The notes: generated from the sequence alone by a model not told the origin. A stretch of DNA of 64,000 nucleotides from Micromonospora vinacea (GCF_015751785.1 NZ_JADOTY010000001.1:2294001-2358000); one strand, 5' to 3'; positions 37,065 through 46,195 are shown, numbered from the stretch's first letter. Translations and numbers: made by a program.

Positions 37065-37385
37065 ATGTCCCAAACCAAGGCAGAAGCAGCGGTGATGCAG
37101 CAGACCGCCGCGAAGTTCGAGCAGGTGGACCAGTCGTTGCAGTCCATGCTGACCGGCCTGTTGGCCGAGCTGGAGGTGTTGCAGCAGGCCTGGCGTGGCG
37201 CTGGTGGCCGCTCGTTCGAGCAGGTCAAGCAGCAGTGGTCACAGGACCAGGCGGCGTTGCACCGCGCGCTGCGGGAGACCGCCGGTGCGATCCGCACCGC
37301 CGGTCGGCAGTACGACGTGTCCGACGACGAGGTGTCCAGCCGGGTGGCCGGCACGAACCGCGGCGGCATTCAGCTGCCGCTCTGA
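37065..37385 (+). CDS. WXG100-family ESX protein (EsxB-like)
   Basis: Secreted helical-hairpin protein of the type VII system, 106 residues. W43-R-G45 lies in the turn between two amphipathic helices, and Y83-x3-D87 (YDVSD) matches the C-terminal YxxxD/E export signal. ATG 37065 chosen; GTG at 37053 in frame is possible. The next gene encodes its likely heterodimer partner. The promoter is probably in the 288-bp gap to eccE, which also holds a TTGTCCACA motif at 36888-36896. Confidence 0.92.
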   Translation: MSQTKAEAAVMQQTAAKFEQVDQSLQSMLTGLLAELEVLQQAWRGAGGRSFEQVKQQWSQDQAALHRALRETAGAIRTAGRQYDVSDDEVSSRVAGTNRGGIQLPL

Positions 37386-37406
37386 TCCCGCTGGGGAGGG
37401 AATCCG

Positions 37407-37700
37407 ATGGACCATGGTGTGCTGGTCGTCAACTTCGCCGCGCTGCAACAGGCCGGCGCTGACATTCAGAAGGCGTTGAACACCCTCGACGCGCAACTCG
37501 GCCAACTCGAACGCGACGCCGCCCCCCTGGTGGCGAGCTGGACGGGCGAGGCGCGGCAGGCCTACGAGCAGCGGCAGGCGAAGTGGCGCTCGGCCTCGCA
37601 GGACCTACAGGGCATGCTGCGTGACATCAGGTTGGCGGTGAACGACTCCGCCACCGACTACCTGGACACCGAGAAGAAGAACACCGGGCTGTTCCAGTGA
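37407..37700 (+). CDS. WXG100-family ESX protein (EsxA-like)
   Basis: Second WXG100 protein, 97 residues, with W45-T-G47 in the turn and a C-terminal Y85-x3-E89 (YLDTE) that fits the YxxxD/E signal. It starts 21 bp after the first WXG100 gene behind GGGAGGG, so the two are one transcript and probably form a heterodimer exported by the ESX machine. Having the export motif on both partners is unusual in mycobacterial pairs. Confidence 0.92.
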   Translation: MDHGVLVVNFAALQQAGADIQKALNTLDAQLGQLERDAAPLVASWTGEARQAYEQRQAKWRSASQDLQGMLRDIRLAVNDSATDYLDTEKKNTGLFQ

Positions 37701-37806
37701 GCGATGTGGGCCGGGAGCGCTGACCGTGTCCGGGTCAGCGCCCCGCCCGCAGCCAGCCGGAGGTCAGGGCCGCGCGCGGGCGGGCTCAGGTGGTGCGCGG
37801 GCGTGT

Positions 37807-39030
37807 TCAGGCCGGGCCGGCCGGGCGCCAACGCCGACGCGCGCCCCGGGGCAGCACCAGGGCGAGCAGCACCACGGTGACCGCCGTCAGGCCGGCCACC
37901 GCGCCGACCAGCAGGGCTCGGTCCCGCGCGGCGGCCCGACGGGCCTGGCGGGCGAGCTGCGCCGGGTCGGCCCGATCGTCGGCGAGCGCGGCGACCGGCC
38001 GGGCAGCGGCCGTACGGCCGCCGCTGGTCTCGGTGACCGCCCGGTAGGGGTTCAACACCCCGGCGCCGTACCCGCCGCCGTGGCCCGCGCCCGGCGCTGG
38101 ATCGGCGGTGGCGATGATGCGCTCCGCCACCTGGGCGGCGGTCAGCTCCGGCCGGTACTCGCGCAGCAACGCGGCGGTGGCGGCCACGAAGGGTGCCGCG
38201 TAACTGGTGCCTTCGACCCGATGGTGGCCGGCACCGGGTGCGGCGGTCAGCACCGCACTGCCCGGCGCGACCAGGTCGACGTACGGGCCGGTCTGCGAGA
38301 ACGTCGCCCGCCCGCCGTCCGCCCCGATCGCGCCCACGCCGAGCACCCCGTCGTAGCCAGCGGGGAACGGCCTGGGGTCTCCGCTGTCGTGCAGGTTGCC
38401 GGCGGCGGCCACCAGCACCACGTCCCGCTCGACCGCGTACCGCACTGCCGAACGGACCTCCGGGTCGTCCGCGTACAGCACCACGGACAGGTTCACCACG
38501 TCGGCGTCATGGTCGACGGCCCATCGGATGGCCTGGGCGAACTCGTCGGCGCTGACCGTACGCCCCGACTCCCGCCCCTGCACCACCTGCTGCTCACTCA
38601 CCCGCACCGGCAAAATTCGGACACCTGGCGCCAGGCCGCGGAAGGCGACGTCGGGGCGGGGTGCCGCCGCGATGATGCTCGCCACACCGGTGCCATGCCC
38701 GGCGCAGTCCCGACCACCGTCCCCGCCGGGGTCGAGCAGGTCGGCGCCGGGCAGCACCCGGCCAGCCAACTGCGGGTGCACCCGGTCCACCCCGGAGTCG
38801 ACCACCGCGACGGTCACCCCGACGCCGGTGGCCAGCGGCGCGAGCCGCGCCGGGTCGTACCGTTGCTGTGGCCAGGGTGTGGCCGCGACCGGCCGCACCG
38901 GGGCGAGCGGAGTCGCGCAGGCCGGTGCCGCCCGGAGCCCGGCGGTGGCGGTGACGTTCGGGAGGGCCGGTACGGTCAACAGACTGGCGGCCAGACCTGC
39001 CAGGACCGGGCGCGTGATCGATCGGGACAT
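37807..39030 (-). CDS. mycP: Mycosin, type VII secretion serine protease
   Basis: Subtilisin-like membrane-anchored protease of ESX systems, 407 residues. Signal peptide at residues 1-33; catalytic triad D78 (VAVVDSGVD), H112 (GHGTGVAS), S276 (GTSYAAPF), with N212 in AAAGNLHDSG as oxyanion residue. The C-terminal helix LLVGAVAGLTAVTVVLLALV and a basic tail anchor it. ATG 39030 has GGAGGG upstream; longer upstream reading is spurious. Convergent with the WXG100 genes. Confidence 0.93.
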   Translation of the reverse strand: MSRSITRPVLAGLAASLLTVPALPNVTATAGLRAAPACATPLAPVRPVAATPWPQQRYDPARLAPLATGVGVTVAVVDSGVDRVHPQLAGRVLPGADLLDPGGDGGRDCAGHGTGVASIIAAAPRPDVAFRGLAPGVRILPVRVSEQQVVQGRESGRTVSADEFAQAIRWAVDHDADVVNLSVVLYADDPEVRSAVRYAVERDVVLVAAAGNLHDSGDPRPFPAGYDGVLGVGAIGADGGRATFSQTGPYVDLVAPGSAVLTAAPGAGHHRVEGTSYAAPFVAATAALLREYRPELTAAQVAERIIATADPAPGAGHGGGYGAGVLNPYRAVTETSGGRTAAARPVAALADDRADPAQLARQARRAAARDRALLVGAVAGLTAVTVVLLALVLPRGARRRWRPAGPA

Positions 39031-39112
39031 CGACACCCTCCGTATCGTGTCGGCTCCGGAACGGGATGTTATCCCCTCATCCGCGCCCTGGCAGGCCGCC
39101 CCCGGCCAACCA

Positions 39113-39140
39113 TTGTGATCTTGGTACCACCTTGTAGGTT
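39113..39140 (+). promoter_or_regulatory. Candidate promoter of the SseB-domain gene
   Basis: TTGTGA (39113-39118), 16-bp spacer, TAGGTT (39135-39140) in an AT-richer patch 43 bp before the GTG start. It reads away from mycP. Confidence 0.35.
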
Positions 39141-39182
39141 GTACGCGATACCTGTGGCCTGTTCTCGGAAGGGGAGGTGGCC

Positions 39183-41975
39183 GTGACCGAATGGGAGCCG
39201 GCCACGGAGGCCGAGGTGGCGCTGCGCGACGCGCTGCGCGCCAACGACCAGGAGCTCTACTTCCGGCTCCTGTCCCGCACCGATGTGCTGCTGCCGGTCT
39301 CCGCGCCGACACAGCCGGGCCAGCCACCCGCCGGATGGGGCACCTGGACCACCGGCGGTCGGACCCACGTCCTGGCCTTCACCTCCGCCGCCGCCCTGCG
39401 CGCCTGCCTCGGCGATCACGCCGGCAGCAACCGACGCATCCCCTTCGCCGATCTCGCGGCCAGTTGGCCCAACCACGAGTGGTGGCTCGCCGTCAATCCG
39501 GGCCTGCCGGTCGAGGGTTACCTACCGGCCTGGTTCGTGTCGCAGCTGTCGCGGGGCGACGTGCGACTGCCCGGCCGTGCCATGGGTGCCCGCGCTCGCC
39601 TGGAGCGGGCCGAGACGTTGGCCCGGACCCGGCCCGGCATGCCAGCCCGGGACTCCGCGCCAGCCGCTGGACCGCCCCCGGCGACGGGGGCGGCCCCGTC
39701 CGCGCCCGAGACTGCTCCGCTCGCACCCCGCAGGCCCAGCCGGAGCGGTGCCCCCCGGGTGGGTGCCCCGCCGGCGCCGGGCCCGGCGCCCCGGCCGCCC
39801 GTCCCCGCTGAACCGCCGCGCCGGTCCGGCGACGAGGGCCTGCCAGCCGCCGGTCAGCGGCACCCGACCGAGGCACCCCGGCCCACGCCGGGCACCGAAG
39901 CCCTGCCCCGCACCGAAGCCCTGCCCCGCACCGGCCGGCCGTCCCGGTTCACCCCGTTGGCGACCGCCGGCCCCACCACCGACCAGCCCGGGCCCAGCCT
40001 GGGGTGGCCGGCGGCGACCCGGCCGGGCGACACCGACGGCTCCGCCCCGGGTAACGGCAACGGTGGCCCCCAGGCCGCACCTCGGCGCTCCTTCTTCGAC
40101 CCCAGCCCGGCCCGCGACCCGGCCCCGAACGGGGGTCGTCCCGGTGACCGGGCGGCCCCGCCGACCCGGTTCGGGCGAGGCAGCCAGCCCTTCCCTCGCC
40201 GCCGCCCAGCCGATGCGCCGGGCGACGAGACGGCGACGCGGGCCTTTCCGATGGCGACGGACCCGGCAGCCACCCAGGCGATACGACGGCCGGAGGGCGA
40301 CCTCGGCGCGTCCCGTGGGGTGGGCGCACCACCATCCGGCGAGGAGGTCACCCAGCCGCTGCCTCCGCGCCGACACAACCCGCTGGCCGAGGAGCCCACC
40401 CGCGCGTTCCGGATGACCGGTGAGCCGCCACTGGCCGGTGCGCCTGGGCGGCCCGGTCCGTCGGCGGAGGAGACGCAGGCGATCCCCCGGGACCGTCCGG
40501 GCCGGTTCGTGCCGGCGGAGGATCTGCCGGTATCCGTCGCGGAACCGGTCTCCGGGCCACCCGCGCCGCGCCGCGGCTTCACGCCCATCGTCATCGAGGG
40601 CACGATCATCGAGTCCCGCGACCTCACCGACCCGGTCGAGAGCAGCGCGCCGGTCGAGGCGCCCCGCCGGCCCAGCCCCGCCGAGGCCGCCCCGCCGCCG
40701 TTCGGCTCGGCACCCTCCGGTCCGGGCCTGTTCAGCCCGTCGTCTCCCGGACCCAGGCCGTCCGGGCCGGTGTCGTTCAGCCCCGGTCCGCCTGCCCCGA
40801 GCCCGTACACTCCGCACCCCTCCGGTCCGACCGAGGCCGGCCATGCCGGTGTGAGCGGAATGCGGGCCGACGATCCGGTCGACGCCCCGCTCGCCGACAG
40901 TGGTTCGTCGACCGGTACGGACCGGGCCGGCAGTGACGGCAGCGGCGAGAGCGTGATCGCGGGTGACGGTCCACAGCCGCCGGCTGACGAGCCGACGACT
41001 GTCGGGTTCGACCCGGCCAACACGGTCGAGGAGGACCTGCTCAACGCCGCCGGCTCCGGCAGCACCGACACCTTCCTGTCCACCCTGTTGCTGGCCCGGG
41101 TGCTGCTGCCGGCGGCACCGGAGTCGGTGCCGGGAAGCCGCCCGGGAGACCCCGGCTTCGTCTGGCGGACCGGGCAGCTCGACGGCGAGACGTACGTGGT
41201 GGTCTACACCTCGGCGGAGCGCCTCGCCGACCACGTCGAGGGCGACGTCGACACGGTCCGGGTGAAGTTCGCCCAACTGATCCGGCGCTGGCCCGACGAG
41301 GACTGGTCGTTCGCCGTCAACCCGGGCACCCCGGTCGGTGCCAAGTTGCCCGGCGAGCAGATCGTCGCGTTGGCCAACTGGGCCGCGGAGGTGGGGCTCG
41401 GCGACGACCTGGAAGTGGACCAGGTGGAAGCGCCAGCCGTGGCCGAACCCGCCGCCCGTCCCCGGTACGCCCCCGCGGCGGTCGACCCGACCCGGCCGAC
41501 CGTCATGCAGAAGGCGGTCGCGCCGAGCCAGCTCGCGTACTACCTGGATCGTGGCTACGACCGGGTGTCCGGGTTCGTGCACCGGGCCGGTGAGCTGTCC
41601 CACCTGACCACACCGGCCCAGCTGCACGAAGCGCTGGGCCTCAGCTACCCGGGCTCACCGTTCGCCCCGGGCGCCGAGGAGATCTACGTGCTGCGGTGGC
41701 CGGCGCACCGGCCGAGCCTCTACCGCATCCCGTACGGCGGTCAGAACGAGCCGGCGATGCGGGCCATGGAGGGCTGGGTCATCGAACGCCCGCCGTTCCG
41801 GGGCAACGGCTTCGCCCCGGGCGAGAGCAGCGACGTGGTCGCGGAGTTCAAGGTGGACAGCGCCCGGCTGCCGCACGGCGCCCAACTCTGGCGCATCGGC
41901 GCGGACGGCACCGAGCGGGTGGTCGCGGAACTGGACACCGACACTGTCACCTGGCGACGGGTCGGGGAGGCGTGA
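39183..41975 (+). CDS. Large protein with two SseB-like domains
   Basis: 930 residues. Residues 1-130 form an SseB-like domain (VALRDALRAND, TWTTGGRTHVLAFTSAAALR, WWLAVNPGLPVEGYLP). Residues 130-610 are a Pro/Arg/Gly-rich disordered linker. Residues 615-740 form a second SseB-like domain (VWRTGQLDGETYVVVYTSAE, WSFAVNPGTPVGAKLPGEQI). The last 165 residues (from QLAYYLDRGYDRVSGFVHRA) are a compact domain I do not recognise. GTG 39183 is better spaced from GGGGAGG than GTG 39177. Located beside ESX genes; role as ESX-associated substrate or adaptor is inference. The stop overlaps the next start by one base. Confidence 0.85.
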   Translation: MTEWEPATEAEVALRDALRANDQELYFRLLSRTDVLLPVSAPTQPGQPPAGWGTWTTGGRTHVLAFTSAAALRACLGDHAGSNRRIPFADLAASWPNHEWWLAVNPGLPVEGYLPAWFVSQLSRGDVRLPGRAMGARARLERAETLARTRPGMPARDSAPAAGPPPATGAAPSAPETAPLAPRRPSRSGAPRVGAPPAPGPAPRPPVPAEPPRRSGDEGLPAAGQRHPTEAPRPTPGTEALPRTEALPRTGRPSRFTPLATAGPTTDQPGPSLGWPAATRPGDTDGSAPGNGNGGPQAAPRRSFFDPSPARDPAPNGGRPGDRAAPPTRFGRGSQPFPRRRPADAPGDETATRAFPMATDPAATQAIRRPEGDLGASRGVGAPPSGEEVTQPLPPRRHNPLAEEPTRAFRMTGEPPLAGAPGRPGPSAEETQAIPRDRPGRFVPAEDLPVSVAEPVSGPPAPRRGFTPIVIEGTIIESRDLTDPVESSAPVEAPRRPSPAEAAPPPFGSAPSGPGLFSPSSPGPRPSGPVSFSPGPPAPSPYTPHPSGPTEAGHAGVSGMRADDPVDAPLADSGSSTGTDRAGSDGSGESVIAGDGPQPPADEPTTVGFDPANTVEEDLLNAAGSGSTDTFLSTLLLARVLLPAAPESVPGSRPGDPGFVWRTGQLDGETYVVVYTSAERLADHVEGDVDTVRVKFAQLIRRWPDEDWSFAVNPGTPVGAKLPGEQIVALANWAAEVGLGDDLEVDQVEAPAVAEPAARPRYAPAAVDPTRPTVMQKAVAPSQLAYYLDRGYDRVSGFVHRAGELSHLTTPAQLHEALGLSYPGSPFAPGAEEIYVLRWPAHRPSLYRIPYGGQNEPAMRAMEGWVIERPPFRGNGFAPGESSDVVAEFKVDSARLPHGAQLWRIGADGTERVVAELDTDTVTWRRVGEA

Positions 41976-42337
41976 TGCGCGACGGTTACGTGGCCCGGTG
42001 GCGGGGTCGGGAATACCAGGCCAGCCCGGACGGCGACGACATCCGCCTCTACCAGCCCGAGCCGGGCGAGGGCTTCGAGGAGATCCGGGCGGGCCGCTAC
42101 GTCCGGGTGCTCCCGGCGAGCGAGATCGAGGACCTGGCGTACGTGCGGACCACCTGCACCTGGAAGGGGCAGCCGTTCATCGTGCTCGGCGAGCACGACG
42201 CCTGGCTGCGGGTGGAATACACGGGCGGTCGCTGGCCGGTGGCCGAGGCGATGCGGCTGGAGGTCTTCGACTTCGGTGTCTACCAGGGCTGGGCGCCCGC
42301 TGCCGAGGTCACCGACCTGCGGGAGCAGCGGGTCTGA
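41975..42337 (+). CDS. Small partner protein of the SseB-domain gene
   Basis: 120 residues, soluble, beta-rich by pattern (VARWRGREYQASPDGDDIRL, KGQPFIVLGEHDAWLRVEYT, RLEVFDFGVYQGWAPAAEV). No family recognised. ATG 41975 overlaps the previous stop (TGATG), so the two proteins are made together. The gene pair (large multidomain protein with unknown C-terminal domain plus small cytosolic protein) resembles effector-immunity pairs, but this is only a layout argument. Confidence 0.8.
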   Translation: MRDGYVARWRGREYQASPDGDDIRLYQPEPGEGFEEIRAGRYVRVLPASEIEDLAYVRTTCTWKGQPFIVLGEHDAWLRVEYTGGRWPVAEAMRLEVFDFGVYQGWAPAAEVTDLREQRV

Positions 42338-42341
42338 CCGG

Positions 42342-43274
42342 TCAGGTCTTCGCCCACCGCAGGATCTCGCCGAGCACCAGTTCCGGTGCCTCCAGGTGCG
42401 GGAAGTGCCCCACCCCGTCGAGCAGCCGCCACTCGTACGGGGCGACGACGTACCGGCCGGAGCCCAGCGCGGTACGCGGCAGGGAGGCGGTGTCCAGCGC
42501 GCCGTGCAGTTGCAGGGTCGGGGTGGACAGTGGCTTCTGCATCAGGCGGACGAACCGGTAGCCGTGCAACCGCAGCAGTGAGCGGAACGCCCAGCGGTAA
42601 CCCTCCAGCGCGCAGAACGCGGCCTGCGGGATGCGCATCGCCTCCCGGCACCGCTCGGCGTACGCCTCGAAGTCCGGCCCGGCCACCCACCGTGGGCCGC
42701 TCCAGCGGCGCATGATCTCGCCGACGGCCGCCGCGCCGTCGCGGGTCAGCACGTGCTCGTAGCGGGGGAGCTGGAACTTCAACGCCGGGGTGGAGGCGGT
42801 GAACTGCCCGCGCGGGTCGGCGAAGATGGCGGCGCGCAGTCGCAGCGGGTGCGGTGCCCCCAGCACCACGAGCCGGCGGACCAGGGACGGGTGGAACGAG
42901 GCCACCGTCCAGGCCACCATGCCGCCGAGGCCGCTGCCGACGATCGTCGCGGATCGTTCACCGAGCGCGCGGATCAGCCCGGCGACGTCGGCGGCGAGGG
43001 TGTAGCCGTCGTACCCCCGGGGTGGTTTGTCGCTGGCGCCGTAGCCGCGCAGGTCGACGGCGACCGCCCGGAAGCCGGCGTCGGCGACTGCCGGCAGCAT
43101 CTGGTGCCAGGCCCACCAGTGCTCCGGGAAGCCGTGCAGGAAGAGCACCATCGGCCCGGTGCCGGCCTCGACCACGTGGAACCGGCTGCCGTTGGCGCCG
43201 ACGAAACGGTGCGTCCACGGCCCCTCGGTGAGGACACAGGACTCGTCGACGGCCCCGCCGCGCTGGTCGGTCAT
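42342..43274 (-). CDS. Alpha/beta-hydrolase fold protein, epoxide-hydrolase-like
   Basis: 310 residues of the epoxide hydrolase / haloalkane dehalogenase-like branch: VLFLHGFPEHWWAWHQMLP with the HGFP oxyanion loop, DLRGYGASDKPPRGYDGYTL, cap domain, QLHGALDTASLP (candidate acid), DGVGHFPHLEAPE (catalytic His). The nucleophile elbow reads VGSGLGGMVAW where active relatives have VGHDWGG or GxSxG: the nucleophile position is Gly. The protein may be non-hydrolytic. ATG 43274 is in a typical position (MTDQRGGAV). Converges with the preceding gene with a 4-bp gap. Confidence 0.85.
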   Translation of the reverse strand: MTDQRGGAVDESCVLTEGPWTHRFVGANGSRFHVVEAGTGPMVLFLHGFPEHWWAWHQMLPAVADAGFRAVAVDLRGYGASDKPPRGYDGYTLAADVAGLIRALGERSATIVGSGLGGMVAWTVASFHPSLVRRLVVLGAPHPLRLRAAIFADPRGQFTASTPALKFQLPRYEHVLTRDGAAAVGEIMRRWSGPRWVAGPDFEAYAERCREAMRIPQAAFCALEGYRWAFRSLLRLHGYRFVRLMQKPLSTPTLQLHGALDTASLPRTALGSGRYVVAPYEWRLLDGVGHFPHLEAPELVLGEILRWAKT

Positions 43275-43385
43275 GGCAGACAGCCTAGGACCCGGTTGCC
43301 GCAGGCGACCCTGGTGGTCGTGTTGAACAGGGGAAAGCCCCGGGTTGCCCCGGACCGCGACCAGGGGCACCGGGTGCGACAAAGG

Positions 43386-43420
43386 GCGACGCCCGGGCAG
43401 GTGACCTGCCCGGGCGTCGC
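43386..43420. terminator. Terminator between M6 protease and hydrolase genes
   Basis: Perfect 17-bp arms GCGACGCCCGGGCAGGT (43386-43402) and complement (43404-43420). It lies 23 bp past the stop of the M6 protease gene on the minus strand. Confidence 0.85.
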
Positions 43421-43442
43421 TCGTTGGTGCGGGATCAAGTGG

Positions 43443-45902
43443 TCAGCTGACCCGGATCTTCATCGAGGTGCCGTCCTGCTCCACAACCTTGATCTTGACA
43501 CCGGCTGCGGGGAGCTTGACGCCGTGGTTCGGCAGCTCCTCGTAGAAGTACTTCTTGGTGTCGTCGAACAGCGGCTCAGCGGCCTGGCCACGGATGTACT
43601 GCGGCTCGCTGTTGAGGTGCAGGGTGAACGAGTCCGCCTTGTTCAGGCTGAACGGTGCGTCGTACACCTGGACGCGGGCCCGCCACGGAGCACCGGTCAG
43701 GTTGTAGATCGGGCGCGGGTGCGCGTCGATGTACAGGTTGCGACCCTCACCCGGGTGACCGCCCGGGTTGGACTCGGACGCCGGGGCGGTGTTGTTGTCG
43801 GAGAAGCGGGTGTTCCAGTACGAGATGAGCAGGCCCTCCTGGTACGCGTAGTGGTCCACCCAGTCCGGGCGGGTGTTCGCGTAGCCGAAGAAGTACGGGC
43901 CGGTCTTCAGGTACTTGTCGTACGAGACGTACGAGCGGTTGCCGGCGATGTAGAAGTTGTCGAACAGCCGGGTGTAGGTCGCCCCGACCACCTGGAACTT
44001 CTCCAGCGTCCAGCCGGCGTCGGTCTCGGCGCCGTCGCTGAACACCGTCTGGCCGTCAGCGGTCACGGTGATCGCGTCACCGAAGAAGCCGCCCTCGGAG
44101 ACGCCACCGTCGGTGACGTAGTGCAGGCGAACCTGCGCCACCTTCCCGGCGACCGAGGTCAGCGGGATGTTGATGTCCGTCCAGGTGCCATTGCTGGTGC
44201 CCGCGAGGGCCGGACGACCCGCGCCGTCGACGCCGATCGGCGTGCCGTTGACGGTGCCGTCCAGGTCGGTCCAGGTCTTGCCGCCGTCCGTCGACGCCTC
44301 GAAGTAGAGGTAGTCGTAACCGGCCTCGATGCTGTACTTGCCCTTGAGCGACATCGCCGCCGCGGACTTGCCGGTGAGGTCGAACGTCCTCGTCATCTTG
44401 CTGTCGAGGTCGTCCTCGTTACCGGAGAAGTACTGCTTGGCGCCCTCGAACGGCGCGCCGTAGTTGAAGGTGTACTCCCGCTGCGGCAGCACCACCACGG
44501 CGGCCTGCGCCTTGTCGGAGTTGTACTCCTGCGGGCCGAGCTCCAGCGAGCGCTTCTGCCCCGCCACGATCACCTCGTAGTCGAGCCAACCGAGCTGGAG
44601 CTTGTTCCACGCGCCGAGGTCGCCGCCCCGGTCGCCGATGCCGGCGTCGTTCTTGGCGCCGAGCCGGCTCTGGGCCATCAGGGTCCAGTGCTCGTTGTTG
44701 TTGTCCGCCGGGCCGTAGTCGTCCGGCAGGCCCAGGTCGTGGCCGTACTCGTGGTAGAAGACGCTGCGGCCACCGTTTTCCGGCTGGATCGTGTAGTCGC
44801 GGATCCAGACGCCGGTGTTGCCGATCTGGGTGCCGCCGATCGGGAAGTTCGGCGGGCCGACGGGCGAGCTGTTGAACGCCGACCAGCGGTGGCTCCAGAT
44901 CGCGTCCTCACCCTGCTGCGGGTCACCGTCGGCCTGGTCGCCGCCGGAGTGGACGATCTGGAAGTGGTCGATGTAGCCGTCCGACTCGTTGAAGTCGCCG
45001 TCCTGGTCGAAGTCGAACCGGTCCCACTGGTCGAAGGTCTTCATCTCAGCGGCGATCTGCGCGTCCGTCCGGCCCTTGGCCTTCTGGTCGGCGACCCACT
45101 GGTTGGCGGCGTCGCGGATCAACGCCCAGGTGTTCGAGCAGACGTTGTCGGCGCAGACGGCCGGGTCGTCCAGCGGGTTCGGCTCCTCGCCGGGCTCCGG
45201 GTCCGGGATCGGGTCGTCGGAGCGACCGTAGCGGGCCTCGTTGTACCGGACCTTGACCCAGTCGGTCACCTCACCGTCGACGGTGTAGCGACCCGAGGAC
45301 TGTGCCTCGTAGTACTGCTTGAGCGACTCGTCGCCCGGGTTGGTGCCGAAGTAGATCTGGCGGAAGTGCTCCGGGCTGAAGTCCGGCTGCCAGATGGTGG
45401 AGTTGTCCACGGCCCGGTTGGGCTCGGGGATCTTGTTGTGCAGCGGCCCCTCGAACGTCGACGGTCCGGCGATGTCCGGGTTCATGTCCTTGTCCGGGTA
45501 GGACGGGTGCCGCTCGTCCCCGAACTCGGCCAGGATCACGAAGATCTTGTCGGTCCGCTCACGCTTGAGCTCGACGTACTGGTCCTTGGTCTTCTTGGCG
45601 CCAGCGGTGCTGCGGGTGCTGAAGCCCGACCCGCTCGTCTCGCCGACCTTGACAACAGTGCTTCCGTTGCGCTCGATCGGCTTGCTGCGACCGCTCAGCA
45701 CGTCGCTGAGCCCCTGCTCACGCAGTGCGCGGCGCTTCTCCTCGAGCTTGTCGGGGAGTTCGTCCTTCAGCGCCTGTGGTTCGGCAGCGGCCGGTGCTGC
45801 GGCCGGCAGTTTGGGCTGAGGCGCCGCCGAGGCGGACGGGCCGAAAGCCAGGCCTGTCGCCGTCAGTGAGAGCCCGAGCAGACCCACTGCGACTTTGCGC
45901 AC
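43443..45902 (-). CDS. Secreted M6 metalloprotease, immune inhibitor A type
   Basis: 819 residues. Signal peptide 1-27 (VAVGLLGLSLTATGLAFGPS, cut after SASA). Zinc motif H384-E-Y-G-H388 with downstream DLGLPDDY; calcium-loop-like DFDQDGDFNESDGYIDH near 297. C-terminal part has MAM/immune-inhibitor A beta domains (YEVIVAG, LYFEASTDGGKTWTDL). Family members are secreted peptidases degrading host or environmental proteins. GTG 45902 has GGAGG six bases before it. A paralogous protease gene lies directly upstream. Confidence 0.92.
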   Translation of the reverse strand: MRKVAVGLLGLSLTATGLAFGPSASAAPQPKLPAAAPAAAEPQALKDELPDKLEEKRRALREQGLSDVLSGRSKPIERNGSTVVKVGETSGSGFSTRSTAGAKKTKDQYVELKRERTDKIFVILAEFGDERHPSYPDKDMNPDIAGPSTFEGPLHNKIPEPNRAVDNSTIWQPDFSPEHFRQIYFGTNPGDESLKQYYEAQSSGRYTVDGEVTDWVKVRYNEARYGRSDDPIPDPEPGEEPNPLDDPAVCADNVCSNTWALIRDAANQWVADQKAKGRTDAQIAAEMKTFDQWDRFDFDQDGDFNESDGYIDHFQIVHSGGDQADGDPQQGEDAIWSHRWSAFNSSPVGPPNFPIGGTQIGNTGVWIRDYTIQPENGGRSVFYHEYGHDLGLPDDYGPADNNNEHWTLMAQSRLGAKNDAGIGDRGGDLGAWNKLQLGWLDYEVIVAGQKRSLELGPQEYNSDKAQAAVVVLPQREYTFNYGAPFEGAKQYFSGNEDDLDSKMTRTFDLTGKSAAAMSLKGKYSIEAGYDYLYFEASTDGGKTWTDLDGTVNGTPIGVDGAGRPALAGTSNGTWTDINIPLTSVAGKVAQVRLHYVTDGGVSEGGFFGDAITVTADGQTVFSDGAETDAGWTLEKFQVVGATYTRLFDNFYIAGNRSYVSYDKYLKTGPYFFGYANTRPDWVDHYAYQEGLLISYWNTRFSDNNTAPASESNPGGHPGEGRNLYIDAHPRPIYNLTGAPWRARVQVYDAPFSLNKADSFTLHLNSEPQYIRGQAAEPLFDDTKKYFYEELPNHGVKLPAAGVKIKVVEQDGTSMKIRVS

Positions 45903-45961
45903 GTGGTACCTCCGGTGTGAGGGAACCGGCCCAACGGGGGTACGGGCCGGTGGGAGATCGA

Positions 45962-45975
45962 TCCCACTAGTGGGA
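45962..45975. promoter_or_regulatory. Perfect 14-bp palindrome, candidate operator
   Basis: TCCCACTAGTGGGA, with no mismatch, 60-73 bp upstream of the GTG of the M6 protease gene and just downstream of a possible -10. The size and symmetry fit a dimeric repressor site. The regulator is unknown. Confidence 0.5.
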
Positions 45976-46161
45976 CCATTGGTGAACATAGTTACTGGCG
46001 GGACGGGTGGGAAGAACCCCGCGTCGATTTGTTGCAAGATTTTGTTGGGAATGCTTTTCACCGTCACACCCCGCGGGTTCATCAGCCGCGCTGACCAGCG
46101 CGTCCCGGGACACGAACGTATACAACGACACTTTTCGATCAAGCTGATTGCACATACGACA

Positions 46162-46195
46162 GTGGGGCCGGCAGCGTCTCCGCCACCGGCCCCAC
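46162..46195 (-). terminator. Terminator of the second M6 protease gene
   Basis: GTGGGGCCGG (46162-46171) pairs with CCGGCCCCAC (46186-46195), loop of 14 bases. It lies 26 bp past the minus-strand stop at 46221. Confidence 0.75.

Noticed and set aside
42753..45869. A 1038-codon plus-strand frame opposite the hydrolase and M6 protease
   Set aside because: Val/Arg/Leu-biased translation typical of antisense to GC-rich genes; the minus strand has signal peptide and HExxH motif.
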